Below, piece by piece: positions 1-8,760 of a DNA stretch of 60,357 nucleotides. The translations under genes and the position numbers were made by a program. The stretch lies in contig BTQZ01000011.1 in NCBI GenBank assembly GCA_036986135.1, forward strand, positions 1-60,357, written 5' to 3'. Source of the DNA: JADFRG01 sp036986135 (GTDB lineage Bacteria > Chloroflexota > Anaerolineae > Anaerolineales > E44-bin32). The notes below the pieces were generated by a model. The model ran no database searches. It saw only the letters and a program-made list of their open reading frames with translations, and was not told the DNA's origin. How positions within the stretch are numbered: the stretch's first letter is position 1; each line of letters opens with the position of its first letter.

Positions 1-437
1 TTGAGCGCTTCCCGGGCGTTCGAGATTACATCGATCGCGTTCGTGAGAAGGCAGCCGATGACGGCTACACGGAGACACTGTTGGGCCGCAGGCGCTACTT
101 CCCCCAGCTCGCCAAGGACGGTAAGCCCAGCCCCGCCCAAGTACGCGCGCGGGCGGAGCGAGAGGCCGTAAACTCACCCATTCAAGGCAGTGCGGCAGAT
201 ATCATCAAGCTTGCTATGATTGCGCTTCCGGGTGCGCTGGAAGAGGCCGGGCTGAAGGCTGATATGCTGCTTCAGGTGCACGACGAGCTAGTTTTCGAAG
301 TTCCTGAAAAGGAGCTGAAGGTAACGGCCGAACTCGTTCAAGAGGTCATGCAGGATGCCTACAAGTTGAATGTCCCGCTCAAGACCGATGCGAAATCCGG
401 CCCGAACTGGGAGCAGATGAAGCCCCTCACGAGCTAG
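1..437 (+). CDS. polA: DNA polymerase I, C-terminal fragment
   Basis: This is the 3' end of family A DNA polymerase I, which fills gaps during repair and removes Okazaki primers. The frame is open from the window edge (first full codon at base 3) to a TAG at 435-437. The visible residues cover the end of the palm/fingers region: GYTETLLGRRRYFP is the conserved motif following the O helix, NSPIQGSAADIIKLAM is the conserved palm helix, and LQVHDELVFEVP is motif C with the catalytic HDE. Everything upstream, including any exonuclease domains, lies outside the window. A TTG at 81 is in frame but is internal to the gene and not a start. Confidence 0.95.
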   Translation, partial: ERFPGVRDYIDRVREKAADDGYTETLLGRRRYFPQLAKDGKPSPAQVRARAEREAVNSPIQGSAADIIKLAMIALPGALEEAGLKADMLLQVHDELVFEVPEKELKVTAELVQEVMQDAYKLNVPLKTDAKSGPNWEQMKPLTS

Positions 438-493
438 CAGCGCTGCCTTTCGTGTAAGCACGGATGGCTGGCCCGGTAGGACTTTCCCCCCTG

Positions 494-502
494 TGCTAGA
501 AT
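494..502 (+). promoter_or_regulatory. extended -10 promoter, TPR gene
   Basis: TGCTAGAAT is a TGn-extended -10 element (TAGAAT at 497-502). No clear -35 is seen. Only 10 nt separate it from the ATG at 513, so the transcript would have a leader of a few bases at most. The same arrangement recurs upstream of several genes in this window. Confidence 0.5.
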
Positions 503-512
503 CGCCAGCCCA

Positions 513-2831
513 ATGGCAGGACGCGAAGATCTTTTCAACGAATCCATGCGACTCGGCCACTCGGCGGCCTGGGACCTGCAATGGAACCGCTCTATTGAGT
601 TCTATCGCAAGGCGCTGGCGGAGTTCCCCAATAATCCGAATGCGCTAAACAGTTTAGCGTTGGCCCTGCTCGAGACGGGTCAGCTCGACGAAGCCCTCAT
701 CGCCTATCAACTGGCGGCTAAGTCCACTCCGGAAGACCCCATACCGATCGAGAAGAGCGCCGAGATCTACGAGCGGCTGGGGAAAATCGATGAATCGGTC
801 CAGGCCCGCGAGGACGCGGCGGATATGTATATACGGCGCAAGGACGCGGGTAAGGCGGTCGACAATTGGCGACATATTGCCCGACTCGATCCCGACAATC
901 TAGCGGCCCGATCGCGGCTTGCCCTTACTTATGAGCGCCTCGGACGGACCCGAGATTCAGCATTGGAGTATCTGTCCGTCGCTTCCATATTGCAGAAGAG
1001 TGGGAAGACCGACCGCGCCAAAGAGGCCGTCCAGCGCTCATTGGCCATCCTCCCTAGAGATTCAGAAGCCGCCCAGTACCTGCGTCTGCTGAACCAGGGC
1101 AAGGATCTGCCGGGTCCAACTCAGCCTCGCGGCGGGACTGCGCCGCTGCGCATGGCGCAGGTGCAAGAGTTCCTTCGCGACGAGGGGGACGACCCCATCC
1201 AAGAAGATGAACAGCTCAAGGATCCCGAGGCCGCAGCACAGGGGGAGGCCTTGACGATCCTGGCCGGGATTCTGTTTGAGGAGCCCAAAGACGATGGCAA
1301 AGAGCAGGGCTTGGGGATGTCCGACATCACCAGCGGTCACACGGGCGAGCTTCAGCCCTCCACCGCGATTTTCCGCTATCTAGCGGAGGCGATCGACCTT
1401 CAGACCCGCGGACACACCGAGCAAGCGATCAAGGAGTTCAAACGTGCCATGGACAGCGGCCTGGATCACCCAGCCGCCCATTACAACCTAGCTCTGCTAT
1501 ATAAGGACGTTGGAAACCCTGACGAGGCGCGCAAGCATCTGATTGCCTCGCTGGGCCATCCAGATCTAGCGCTGGGAGCAAATCTGGCACTTGGCAGGCT
1601 TGCCAAGGATAAGGGCGATCTGCCCGAGGCAGCGAGATACCTGCTGCAGGCACTTAAATTGGCCGACAGCCTGACCGTTGAACGGGGTCAGTCCAGCGAT
1701 CTAAACGAGTACTACGAGACCTTATTGGCCACTGAGACGGAGGGAGACAGGAAGGAGCTCGAACAAATTGTCAACAACACGCTCGAGTTCCTCAGCGGTC
1801 CCGAGTGGCTTCACCGACTCAAAGAAGCGCGAGAGGAGCTTGAGAAGGAGGGCGAGGGGGACAGCGTTGTGCCGATCGCAGAGATGTTGGCGGTCGGGGA
1901 CACCGATAAGGTCCTGCAGTCCATGAAGCGCATAGACCGCCTGATGGACCAGGGCCTGCATTCCTCGGCGCTGGAGGAGGCCATGCTTGCGCTTGGCTAT
2001 GCCCCCACATACCTTACGCTCCACCGCCGCATGGCGGAAATTCAAATTGCCTCGGGGCGAACCGAGGCTGGTTACGACAAGCTTTCAATGATCGCGGAGA
2101 CCCACCGCGTGCGCGGGGAGAGCGCCCAGGCTGCGGATGTTTACATGAAGATCTTGCAGCATTCGCCGGTGGATCTACCCGCCCGCACGCGGCTGATCGA
2201 GCTGCTGGTCCAGCAGGATCGCGGCGACGAGGCGCTCAATCAGTCGCTCGAGCTGGCAGAGCTCTACCAGGACATGGCCGAGATCGATCTAGCTCGCAAG
2301 ACTCTGGCCAATTCGCTGCTCCTCTCCCAGCAGATGTCGACCGGTAACGGCTGGTCGCTGCGGATCCTTCACATGATGGGCGACATCGACCTTTCACGGC
2401 TCGATCAGCGGCGGGCGCTGCGTGTTTACGAGCAGATTCGCACCATCGATCCCAGCGACGACAAGGCGCGCGTGAGCCTCATCGATCTAAATCTACGCAT
2501 TGGCCAGGAAGACCAGGCCGCCAAAGAGCTGGACAGCTACCTCGAGTTCTTGGTCGAATCCGGTCGCGGTGCGGAGGCACTCAACCTGCTGGAAGAGATG
2601 GCCCGCGAGCATCCCGGGCGCCAGGCGCTCCACGCCCGGCTTGCAGAAGCCTATAAGGCCGCCGGACGCACCGCGGATGCCATTGCGCAGTATGACGCCT
2701 TGGGTGAAATCCAATTGGATGCCGGCCAAAGCGAGGACGCCGTTCGCAGCATTCAGGCCATCGTCGACCTGAACCCTCCCGATATGGAAGGCTACCTAGA
2801 GCTGCTTAAGAACCTGAAGGATAATCAGTAG
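513..2831 (+). CDS. TPR-repeat protein
   Basis: A 772-residue, probably cytoplasmic protein built almost wholly of tetratricopeptide repeats. Two-helix units are easy to see near residues 15-200, 285-385 and 450-770, for example LNSLALALLETGQLDEAL and AHYNLALLYKDVGNPDEA. An acidic linker around residues 215-275 separates two TPR blocks. No signal peptide, membrane segment or catalytic domain is visible. TPR arrays are protein-binding scaffolds, so a role in assembling a complex is likely, but the partner cannot be read from the sequence. The start is the ATG just after an extended -10 element. It stands alone between polA and cdaA on the same strand. Very large TPR proteins of this kind are common in Chloroflexota (general knowledge). 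Confidence 0.85.
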   Translation: MAGREDLFNESMRLGHSAAWDLQWNRSIEFYRKALAEFPNNPNALNSLALALLETGQLDEALIAYQLAAKSTPEDPIPIEKSAEIYERLGKIDESVQAREDAADMYIRRKDAGKAVDNWRHIARLDPDNLAARSRLALTYERLGRTRDSALEYLSVASILQKSGKTDRAKEAVQRSLAILPRDSEAAQYLRLLNQGKDLPGPTQPRGGTAPLRMAQVQEFLRDEGDDPIQEDEQLKDPEAAAQGEALTILAGILFEEPKDDGKEQGLGMSDITSGHTGELQPSTAIFRYLAEAIDLQTRGHTEQAIKEFKRAMDSGLDHPAAHYNLALLYKDVGNPDEARKHLIASLGHPDLALGANLALGRLAKDKGDLPEAARYLLQALKLADSLTVERGQSSDLNEYYETLLATETEGDRKELEQIVNNTLEFLSGPEWLHRLKEAREELEKEGEGDSVVPIAEMLAVGDTDKVLQSMKRIDRLMDQGLHSSALEEAMLALGYAPTYLTLHRRMAEIQIASGRTEAGYDKLSMIAETHRVRGESAQAADVYMKILQHSPVDLPARTRLIELLVQQDRGDEALNQSLELAELYQDMAEIDLARKTLANSLLLSQQMSTGNGWSLRILHMMGDIDLSRLDQRRALRVYEQIRTIDPSDDKARVSLIDLNLRIGQEDQAAKELDSYLEFLVESGRGAEALNLLEEMAREHPGRQALHARLAEAYKAAGRTADAIAQYDALGEIQLDAGQSEDAVRSIQAIVDLNPPDMEGYLELLKNLKDNQ

Positions 2832-2910
2832 CTCGTCCCTCCGTACTATCCGCCTTCGGCGCGGCTGACCGCCACCTCCCGGGTTTCAATCTATAGAGAC
2901 GGTGTCCCTA

Positions 2911-2930
2911 ATGCGAGATTTATGCGAGAT
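2911..2930 (+). promoter_or_regulatory. direct repeats upstream of cdaA
   Basis: ATGCGAGAT occurs at 2911-2919 and again at 2922-2930, an 11-bp period (one helical turn), and is followed by ATCGCA, which makes a short inverted repeat with the second copy. This could be a binding site for a regulator of cdaA, but no second site elsewhere in the window supports this. Confidence 0.25.
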
Positions 2931-2967
2931 ATCGCACAATGTGGGATGATTGAGCGCGAAAAGACAA

Positions 2968-3837
2968 ATGAGCAACCTGGCTGACGAAATCTCCTTTTTC
3001 CTGCAACGAATGAATCCGCTTGCTATCCTGGACCTGCTGCTTGTGAGCGCAGTGTTTTTCTTTGTGATCAGTCTGCTGCGCGGGACGCGAGCGGTCGTGC
3101 TCTTGAGAGGAATGGTGCTGCTGATCATCGTGATGGCTTTGTTAACCGGCCTGTTGCCGCTTCCTGGCTTCCAATCGCTTCTGAGCGCCACGCTTCCCGC
3201 CTTACTATTCGTGATCCCGGTCGTATTCGCCCCGGAAATCCGGAGGGCGTTCGAGCGTGTGGGACGCGCCGGATCATTCTTCAGCCTGTACTCGGAGCCG
3301 GCGGAGGCCGAGCGAACCGTGAATCTAATCGTCAGCGCAAGCGAGCGCCTGTCCGAGATTCGTCACGGAGCGCTCATCACTATTGAACGGGAGGACCGGC
3401 TCGGCGAGTACATTGAGACGGGGGTGGAGTTGGATGCCAAACTCTCGACAGAACTTCTGCTTCAGATCTTCTACGTAAATACCCCCTTGCATGACGGAGC
3501 CGTGATCCTTCGCGATGACCGCGTGGCGGCCGCGTCGGTCGTCATGCCGCTATCGGCGGGAGGATCGCTCTCGCGCGGCGCTGAGCGGAAGCTCGGGCTT
3601 CGCCACCGCGCGGCGCTCGGCATCAGCGAGGTCAGTGATGCGGTATCGGTGGTGATATCCGAAGAGACGGGCAATATCTCAATCACCCACAACGGGCGAA
3701 TGATCCGCAGGCTGGATCGCAGCCGGCTGCGCAATATCCTCATTGCGTTCTACCGCCCGCGACGGCTGGCAGGACTTCCCAATTGGCTAAACCGCTGGTT
3801 GGTGAGGGCCAGTCGCGCCGAGGCCGCCGGCGAATAG
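2968..3837 (+). CDS. cdaA: Diadenylate cyclase CdaA
   Basis: Makes the second messenger c-di-AMP from two ATP. The N-terminus has membrane helices (about residues 18-75), followed by the DAC (DisA_N) domain. Catalytic motifs are intact: DGAVI within TPLHDGAVILRDDR and the RHRAALG motif. About 289 residues, normal for CdaA (about 275). I chose the ATG at 2968; a TTG at 2950 would add six residues and has no better ribosome binding site. The gene is followed after 11 nt by the CdaR-type YbbR protein, the conserved cdaA-cdaR pair. The glmM gene that often follows in Firmicutes is absent; der follows instead. The c-di-AMP made here would be the ligand for the PstA-type proteins encoded near 44.5 kb. 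Confidence 0.95.
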   Translation: MSNLADEISFFLQRMNPLAILDLLLVSAVFFFVISLLRGTRAVVLLRGMVLLIIVMALLTGLLPLPGFQSLLSATLPALLFVIPVVFAPEIRRAFERVGRAGSFFSLYSEPAEAERTVNLIVSASERLSEIRHGALITIEREDRLGEYIETGVELDAKLSTELLLQIFYVNTPLHDGAVILRDDRVAAASVVMPLSAGGSLSRGAERKLGLRHRAALGISEVSDAVSVVISEETGNISITHNGRMIRRLDRSRLRNILIAFYRPRRLAGLPNWLNRWLVRASRAEAAGE

Positions 3838-3848
3838 CGGGCTAGAAC

Positions 3849-5096
3849 ATGCTGCGTTGGCTCTGGAGGAATCTCGGCTCACTACTGCTGGCCTTCATCC
3901 TGGGGTTAGCGGTGTGGATCGTAGCCGTTACCAACGCCGACCCCACAGAGACCCGCGTGCTGGGTCCGATTCCGATCGAATACTCAGGCCTGCGCCAGGG
4001 CCTACTGATCGTCGGCGACCCTCCTCCCTCTACGGGAAGCGTTACGGTACGCGCTCCCCTGTCTGTCTGGGAACAGATCGGACCGGATAACGTCGTCCTT
4101 GCGGTAAATCTGGCGGGTCTGGAAGAAGGCACTCATGAGCTGGCCGTTGAGACCCGTGTGGATGTTCGACCCGCGCAAGTTTCTGGGTGGGATCCGGAAT
4201 CGATCTCGCTCACCCTCGAGCGCGCGGCAACTGCGAGCATGGACATTGAAATCGTAACCGTAGGCGAGCCTCAGCTAGGATTCCGAACCACATTTGTGGA
4301 TTCCTCACCGCAGCGCGCGATTATCCTGGGCCCGCTCTCGCAAGTCGATCGTGTCGTCTCAGTGGTAGTGGCCGTCAACGTGCTTGAGCGGCGGGAGGAA
4401 TTTGAGCAGGTGGCCCCACTCTCCGCTGTCGACGCCGAGGGCAACATAGTCGAAGACGTCGAACTCGATCCAGAGGTGGCGCAGGTCCGCGTCGGCATCG
4501 AGCCACGCGAGAGATTTAGGTTGGTTTCGGTGGTTCCCAACCTTGAAGGCGAAGAGCAGCTCGCTGAAGCCGGCTACCGGCTGACCGATGTTTCAGTTAC
4601 TCCTGAGGTCATAACGGTCTTCTCTTCCGATCCAACCGCGCTGCAAGGCCTTCCAGGGTTTGTTCTCACCTCGCCCTTCGATCTCAGCGGAGCAACGGGC
4701 GATCGCGAGAGACGACTCTCGCTAGACTTGCCGCAGGGGGTCTCTCCAATCGAAGATCAGGGAGTGCTGGTGAAAGTGAGCATCTCACCCGTTGAGGGGA
4801 CTACTACCGTAAATCGGTTGGTTGAGGTGCGCGGATTGACCGACGGGCTGTACGCTCAGCTATCGCCTGAAGCAGTTGACATTATCCTGAACGGTCCGCT
4901 TCCCACCCTGAACTCTCTCCAGCTTGAGGACGTGCGAGTGATTTTGGATCTGCTCGATCTGGGTGTCGGTATTCATCAGGTGCCCCCACTCGTGATCATC
5001 GCGCGGACAGACGTGGAGCATGAGCGAGTATTCCCTTCCACGATCGAAATCACAATCACGGCGGACCCTCCGCCGACACCCGTTCCGCCCCCTTGA
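3849..5096 (+). CDS. cdaR: YbbR-domain protein, CdaA regulator (CdaR-like)
   Basis: A 415-residue protein with one N-terminal transmembrane segment (LLLAFILGLAVWIVAV, about residues 12-28) and several YbbR repeats predicted to lie outside the membrane, ending in a short proline-rich tail (PPPTPVPPP). In Firmicutes, CdaR binds CdaA and modulates its cyclase activity; the adjacent position supports the same role here. It is co-transcribed with cdaA. The stop at 5094-5096 is 7 nt before the der start, so the operon probably continues into der. Confidence 0.88.
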   Translation: MLRWLWRNLGSLLLAFILGLAVWIVAVTNADPTETRVLGPIPIEYSGLRQGLLIVGDPPPSTGSVTVRAPLSVWEQIGPDNVVLAVNLAGLEEGTHELAVETRVDVRPAQVSGWDPESISLTLERAATASMDIEIVTVGEPQLGFRTTFVDSSPQRAIILGPLSQVDRVVSVVVAVNVLERREEFEQVAPLSAVDAEGNIVEDVELDPEVAQVRVGIEPRERFRLVSVVPNLEGEEQLAEAGYRLTDVSVTPEVITVFSSDPTALQGLPGFVLTSPFDLSGATGDRERRLSLDLPQGVSPIEDQGVLVKVSISPVEGTTTVNRLVEVRGLTDGLYAQLSPEAVDIILNGPLPTLNSLQLEDVRVILDLLDLGVGIHQVPPLVIIARTDVEHERVFPSTIEITITADPPPTPVPPP

Positions 5097-5103
5097 TCCC
5101 GGA

Positions 5104-6429
5104 ATGGCTAAACCTATTGTCGCCCTGGTTGGACGGCCCAATGTGGGCAAGTCTACACTGTTCAATCGTCTGGTCGGTGAGCGCCTGGCGGTTGTGCATG
5201 AGCATCCCGGGACCACGCGCGATCGGCTTGTGACCGAGGCAGAGTGGAACGGCGTGGCCTTTGACCTGGTCGACACGGGCGGCTTCGATCCATTCGCGGG
5301 CGATGAACTGGATGCGGAGTACCTTCCTCAGATTCGGGCGCAGGCAGAGCAAGCGATCTTAGAAGCGGAGGCCGTCATTTTTCTGGTCGATGGGAAAAGT
5401 GGGGTGTCGCCAATCGATCAAGAGATCGCTGACATTCTCCGTCGCGAGCAGGTTCCGATCCTTCTGGTTGTCAATAAGATAGATAGCGCTGCGCGAGGCG
5501 ACCGAGTCCAGGAATTCTACGAGCTTGGACTGAGTGATCCGATCCCGATCTCGGCCCTGCATGGCAGGGGCACGGGAGATATGCTGGATCGATTGACGGA
5601 GCTCATTGACCGGCCACCAGAGACGGCGGCGGAAGACGATGGCATCAAGATTGCGATCGTTGGCCGCCCAAATGTCGGAAAGTCCAGCCTCCTAAACCGT
5701 TTGCTTGGGGAAGAGCGAGTGATCGTCTCGCCGCATCCCGGAACCACGCGCGATGCGATCGATACGCGCCTAACCTTTGAGGATGTGCCGATCACATTGA
5801 TCGACACGGCTGGCATTCGCCGGAGAGGGCGCATCAAACCGGGCGTCGAAAAGTATTCTGCAATGCGGGCGCTGAAGGCCATAGGGCGGGCAGACGTCTC
5901 GCTGCTATTGATGGACGGGACCGAAGGGGTTACCGCCCAGGACGCGCATATCGCGGGCATGATTCTCGACAAGCTCAAGAGTGTCCTGTTGCTGGTCAAT
6001 AAATGGGACATCGTCCCCGATGAGATCCGTGACATGCAGGCGTATGGGGAGAATGTCCGGGCCGCGCTCAAGTTCCTGGACTTTGTGCCGATTCACTTTA
6101 TCTCAGCGTTGGAGGGTGCCGGCGTGGATCAGGTGCTGCCAATGGCGCTGCAAATACAGGAAGAACGGCTTCGGCGCATCCCAACCTCTCGGCTCAACGA
6201 AGTCCTGCTTGAGGCCCAGGCAGCACATGCGCCACCTTCAAAGGCTGGCAAGCGACTTCGCATTTACTTCGCCTCTCAGGTGCGAACCGATCCCCCGACT
6301 TTCCTCTTCCACGTAAATGATCCCGAGCTCGTGCATTTCAGCTACGCTCGATTCTTGGAAAACCGTATCCGTGAGGAGTATAGATACGAGGGAACCCCCA
6401 TACGATTGTCATTCAGGCGGCGTTCATAA
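5104..6429 (+). CDS. der: GTPase Der (EngA), ribosome assembly
   Basis: Double-GTPase required for maturation of the 50S ribosomal subunit. Two G domains are visible: the first begins VALVGRPNVGKSTLFNRLVG near the N-terminus (DTGG, NKID), and the second begins IAIVGRPNVGKSSLLNRLLG near residue 180 (DTAG, NKWD). A C-terminal KH-like domain follows (RLRIYFASQVRTDPPTF). The 441-residue length is normal. The ATG at 5104 is chosen because MAKPIVALVGRPNVGKS matches the family start; in-frame codons further upstream would overlap cdaR. No strong Shine-Dalgarno is seen, so translational coupling to cdaR is plausible. Confidence 0.96.
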   Translation: MAKPIVALVGRPNVGKSTLFNRLVGERLAVVHEHPGTTRDRLVTEAEWNGVAFDLVDTGGFDPFAGDELDAEYLPQIRAQAEQAILEAEAVIFLVDGKSGVSPIDQEIADILRREQVPILLVVNKIDSAARGDRVQEFYELGLSDPIPISALHGRGTGDMLDRLTELIDRPPETAAEDDGIKIAIVGRPNVGKSSLLNRLLGEERVIVSPHPGTTRDAIDTRLTFEDVPITLIDTAGIRRRGRIKPGVEKYSAMRALKAIGRADVSLLLMDGTEGVTAQDAHIAGMILDKLKSVLLLVNKWDIVPDEIRDMQAYGENVRAALKFLDFVPIHFISALEGAGVDQVLPMALQIQEERLRRIPTSRLNEVLLEAQAAHAPPSKAGKRLRIYFASQVRTDPPTFLFHVNDPELVHFSYARFLENRIREEYRYEGTPIRLSFRRRS

Positions 6430-6469
6430 CCCTCAGTATTCACCAGATTCACTCCCAACCCGAGTACGC

Positions 6470-6498
6470 TTGTCAGCCCCTATAGCGCGTCTTATAAT
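6470..6498 (+). promoter_or_regulatory. consensus sigma70 promoter of lepB
   Basis: TTGTCA at 6470-6475, a 17-bp spacer and a perfect TATAAT at 6493-6498. The in-frame GTG at 6506 lies only 7 nt beyond the -10, where transcription normally starts, so the lepB mRNA is predicted to be leaderless. Confidence 0.75.
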
Positions 6499-6505
6499 CC
6501 AAGCC

Positions 6506-7114
6506 GTGACCGACCACCCCTTTAATCAACCCACGCAGCCCACGATTACCAAACCCAAACCCCCGAGTCTCACACGGCGGATGCTGGGTTTTCTTGGATC
6601 CGTCCTTCAAACCATTCTGTTCGCCGTGATTCTGTTTTTCGTAGTTAATAGGCTCACGGCTCGGATAAGGGTAGAAGGGGACAGCATGGAGCCGAGTCTG
6701 GAAGATGGGCAATTTGTGGTGGTGAATAAACTAGCCTATACCCTGCAAGACCCCGAGCGGGGAGACATCATTGTTTTCAATTTCCCTCTGAATCCGGAGC
6801 GCCGGTTCATCAAGCGCATAATTGGCCTGCCGGGTGATCACGTGCAGGTCCAGGATGGACAGGTTTTCATAGATGGAAAACTCCAAAACGAGCCCTATCT
6901 GGCGGTGCCGCCGGCCTACAACGATCAATGGGACGTGGGCCTGAACGAGGTGTTTGTGTTGGGCGACAACCGCAATAATTCATCCGACTCGCAGAATTGG
7001 GGCGCGCTGGCGCTCGAAGACATCATCGGCAAGGCCTTTCTGGTGTACTGGCCAATGGATTCCCTGGGCTGGATCCCACATTACGATTTGGCGGCCGCGG
7101 CCGACCAAGGCTGA
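6506..7114 (+). CDS. lepB: Signal peptidase I
   Basis: Membrane serine protease that cleaves signal peptides from exported proteins. One transmembrane helix (about residues 28-48, ending VILFFVVNRL) is followed by the catalytic fold. The Ser is in VEGDSMEPSL and the general-base Lys in RRFIKRIIGLPGD; the box GDNRNNSSDSQNWG is also present. The GTG at 6506 gives 202 residues, a normal N-terminus and a start directly behind a consensus promoter; the open frame extends further upstream to 6317, but that part overlaps der and has no family similarity. It ends one base before the next gene. Confidence 0.92.
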   Translation: MTDHPFNQPTQPTITKPKPPSLTRRMLGFLGSVLQTILFAVILFFVVNRLTARIRVEGDSMEPSLEDGQFVVVNKLAYTLQDPERGDIIVFNFPLNPERRFIKRIIGLPGDHVQVQDGQVFIDGKLQNEPYLAVPPAYNDQWDVGLNEVFVLGDNRNNSSDSQNWGALALEDIIGKAFLVYWPMDSLGWIPHYDLAAAADQG

Positions 7115-7115
7115 C

Positions 7116-8759
7116 ATGATTTCTCAAGAGCCACCCGCAGTTCAAGATGGCATCCGTCTGCGCGTGGTCGTAATTGCAGACGTGGAGACCAACGCCACCC
7201 AATTGGTTGATCGCATCTTGGTACCGGCGGGCTTTGAGGCTTGGCCCGCGACCGACGATGCGCCCGAAGCGGATGTCCTATTGGTTGACGTCACACAGAT
7301 TCGCGGCGATCCGATGGCCGGGCTGCGCAACCGCCGGGAGATGGGCGATGACGCTCCCGCCTTGGTCCTGGCAGCCCATTTTCCGGCCTCGCGCCTGCGC
7401 GGTTTTCTCCAACTTGGCGTTCGAGATGTGCTGCTCAAGCCATACCGAGAGGACGAGCTGCATGAGGCGATCAACGCCTTGGGGAAGGCCCGCAAAGGCG
7501 AGGGAGGCACGGGGGAGCTAACCCGCAGCGTAGAGAGTCTGCAGGAGGATCTACGGCGGAGGGCGGATGAGATCCGCATGCTGAGCGAGATCGGACGGGT
7601 GGTCGCCAGCCTGGATGATCTCGACGAGATCCTCGCCCGCCTGGTAGAAGCGGCGGCCTACGTGACGGATGCGGAAGAGGCCAGCATTTACCTGGCAGAC
7701 GCCGATACGGATGAGGTGGTATTGCGGGCAACCAAACAAGCCGGTGAGCGCCAGGCCACTTTGCAGCGCCTGCGCGCGGATGACATGCTGGTGGGACAGG
7801 TGTTTCGCAGCGGCCAGCCGATCCTGCGCAAACCCCGAATGGATAGCGGACCGGTCAAGGTGCAGACGGGATTCATGGTGCAGTCCGTCGTAAAAGTACC
7901 CATCCGTTTGAGACAGGAAGTGGTCGGTGTGTTGGGTGTCTACAACCGACTCGCCTTGCGCTCCTTCAACGAGCATCATGTGACCTTACTGATGACCCTA
8001 GCCGATTGGGCCGGGGTGGCGCTGGACCGCGCCGCGCTAGTCCAGCAAGCAAGCGCCGGCATGGGAGGGACAGGACCCATCAGCCTCGCTCCCCCCAGTC
8101 TGGCCGAAGGCCTGGACGAAGCGATCGATACACTAGAGTCCTACGTCAACGGCCAGAAAGCACTGGGGCAGGGCAAGTCCGAGCTTCTCAAGCTCCTGGA
8201 ACAATTGAAGGCGCTGCGCGCGCTGCCGATCTCAACCATGGAGCCGGAGGCAGCGGAACAGCTTGTCGATCTCGCGCGCCTGATCCAGCGGGCCGCCGCT
8301 GACCACCAGCTACAAGCTGCCCGCAGGGGCCTGAGCCTGACTGTGGAATCCGAGGCTCCAGTTCCGCTATTTCCCGGGGAAAGCGAGCGCGTGTACCAAG
8401 TGATCGATGCGCTGGTGGCGGCCGCCATCCGGCGCACGATGACCGGGCGCGTCATACTGCAAATTCAGTCCTTTGAGGCTGGAAACGGTGAAAGCGACGG
8501 GGTTCTGCTGCCTGCCGGGCTGGAATTGGATGCCGGCCAGTGGGCGGCAGTGACTGTAGCAGATTCGAGCACCGGGCTGTCGCCTGAAACGATCAAGGCC
8601 CTTACCACGCCGACTGCCGATCCTGCTGCCGGCAACTTGGGCTATGGGCTTTCGCTGGGCGAGCTACGTTTGATCGCGGAAAGTATGGACGGTGTACTGT
8701 GGTACGATCAGACACCGGCCAGCGCTAAGATCACGTTTGCGCTGCCCACCGGAAGCTAG
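7116..8759 (+). CDS. Receiver-GAF signalling protein with degenerate ATPase domain
   Basis: About 547 residues. Residues ~12-130 resemble a response-regulator receiver domain (Asp in VLLVDVTQ, Lys in VLLKPYRED). A short coiled coil follows, then a GAF domain at ~165-325 (LDEILARLVEAAAYVTDAEEA onward). The C-terminal ~150 residues resemble a histidine-kinase ATPase domain (ERVYQVIDALVAAAI; GYGLSLGELRLIAESMDG), but no phospho-acceptor His box is visible and the G1 box is altered (ADSSTGLS), so kinase activity is doubtful. The ATG at 7116 follows the lepB stop after one base, implying one operon. It is probably a sensor or scaffold protein; ligand and output are unknown. Confidence 0.72.
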   Translation: MISQEPPAVQDGIRLRVVVIADVETNATQLVDRILVPAGFEAWPATDDAPEADVLLVDVTQIRGDPMAGLRNRREMGDDAPALVLAAHFPASRLRGFLQLGVRDVLLKPYREDELHEAINALGKARKGEGGTGELTRSVESLQEDLRRRADEIRMLSEIGRVVASLDDLDEILARLVEAAAYVTDAEEASIYLADADTDEVVLRATKQAGERQATLQRLRADDMLVGQVFRSGQPILRKPRMDSGPVKVQTGFMVQSVVKVPIRLRQEVVGVLGVYNRLALRSFNEHHVTLLMTLADWAGVALDRAALVQQASAGMGGTGPISLAPPSLAEGLDEAIDTLESYVNGQKALGQGKSELLKLLEQLKALRALPISTMEPEAAEQLVDLARLIQRAAADHQLQAARRGLSLTVESEAPVPLFPGESERVYQVIDALVAAAIRRTMTGRVILQIQSFEAGNGESDGVLLPAGLELDAGQWAAVTVADSSTGLSPETIKALTTPTADPAAGNLGYGLSLGELRLIAESMDGVLWYDQTPASAKITFALPTGS

Positions 8760-8760
8760 C

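Noticed and set aside
6317..6505. 63-residue N-terminal extension of signal peptidase
   Set aside because: It overlaps the der gene in another frame and the promoter lies inside it; the GTG at 6506 gives the normal N-terminus.
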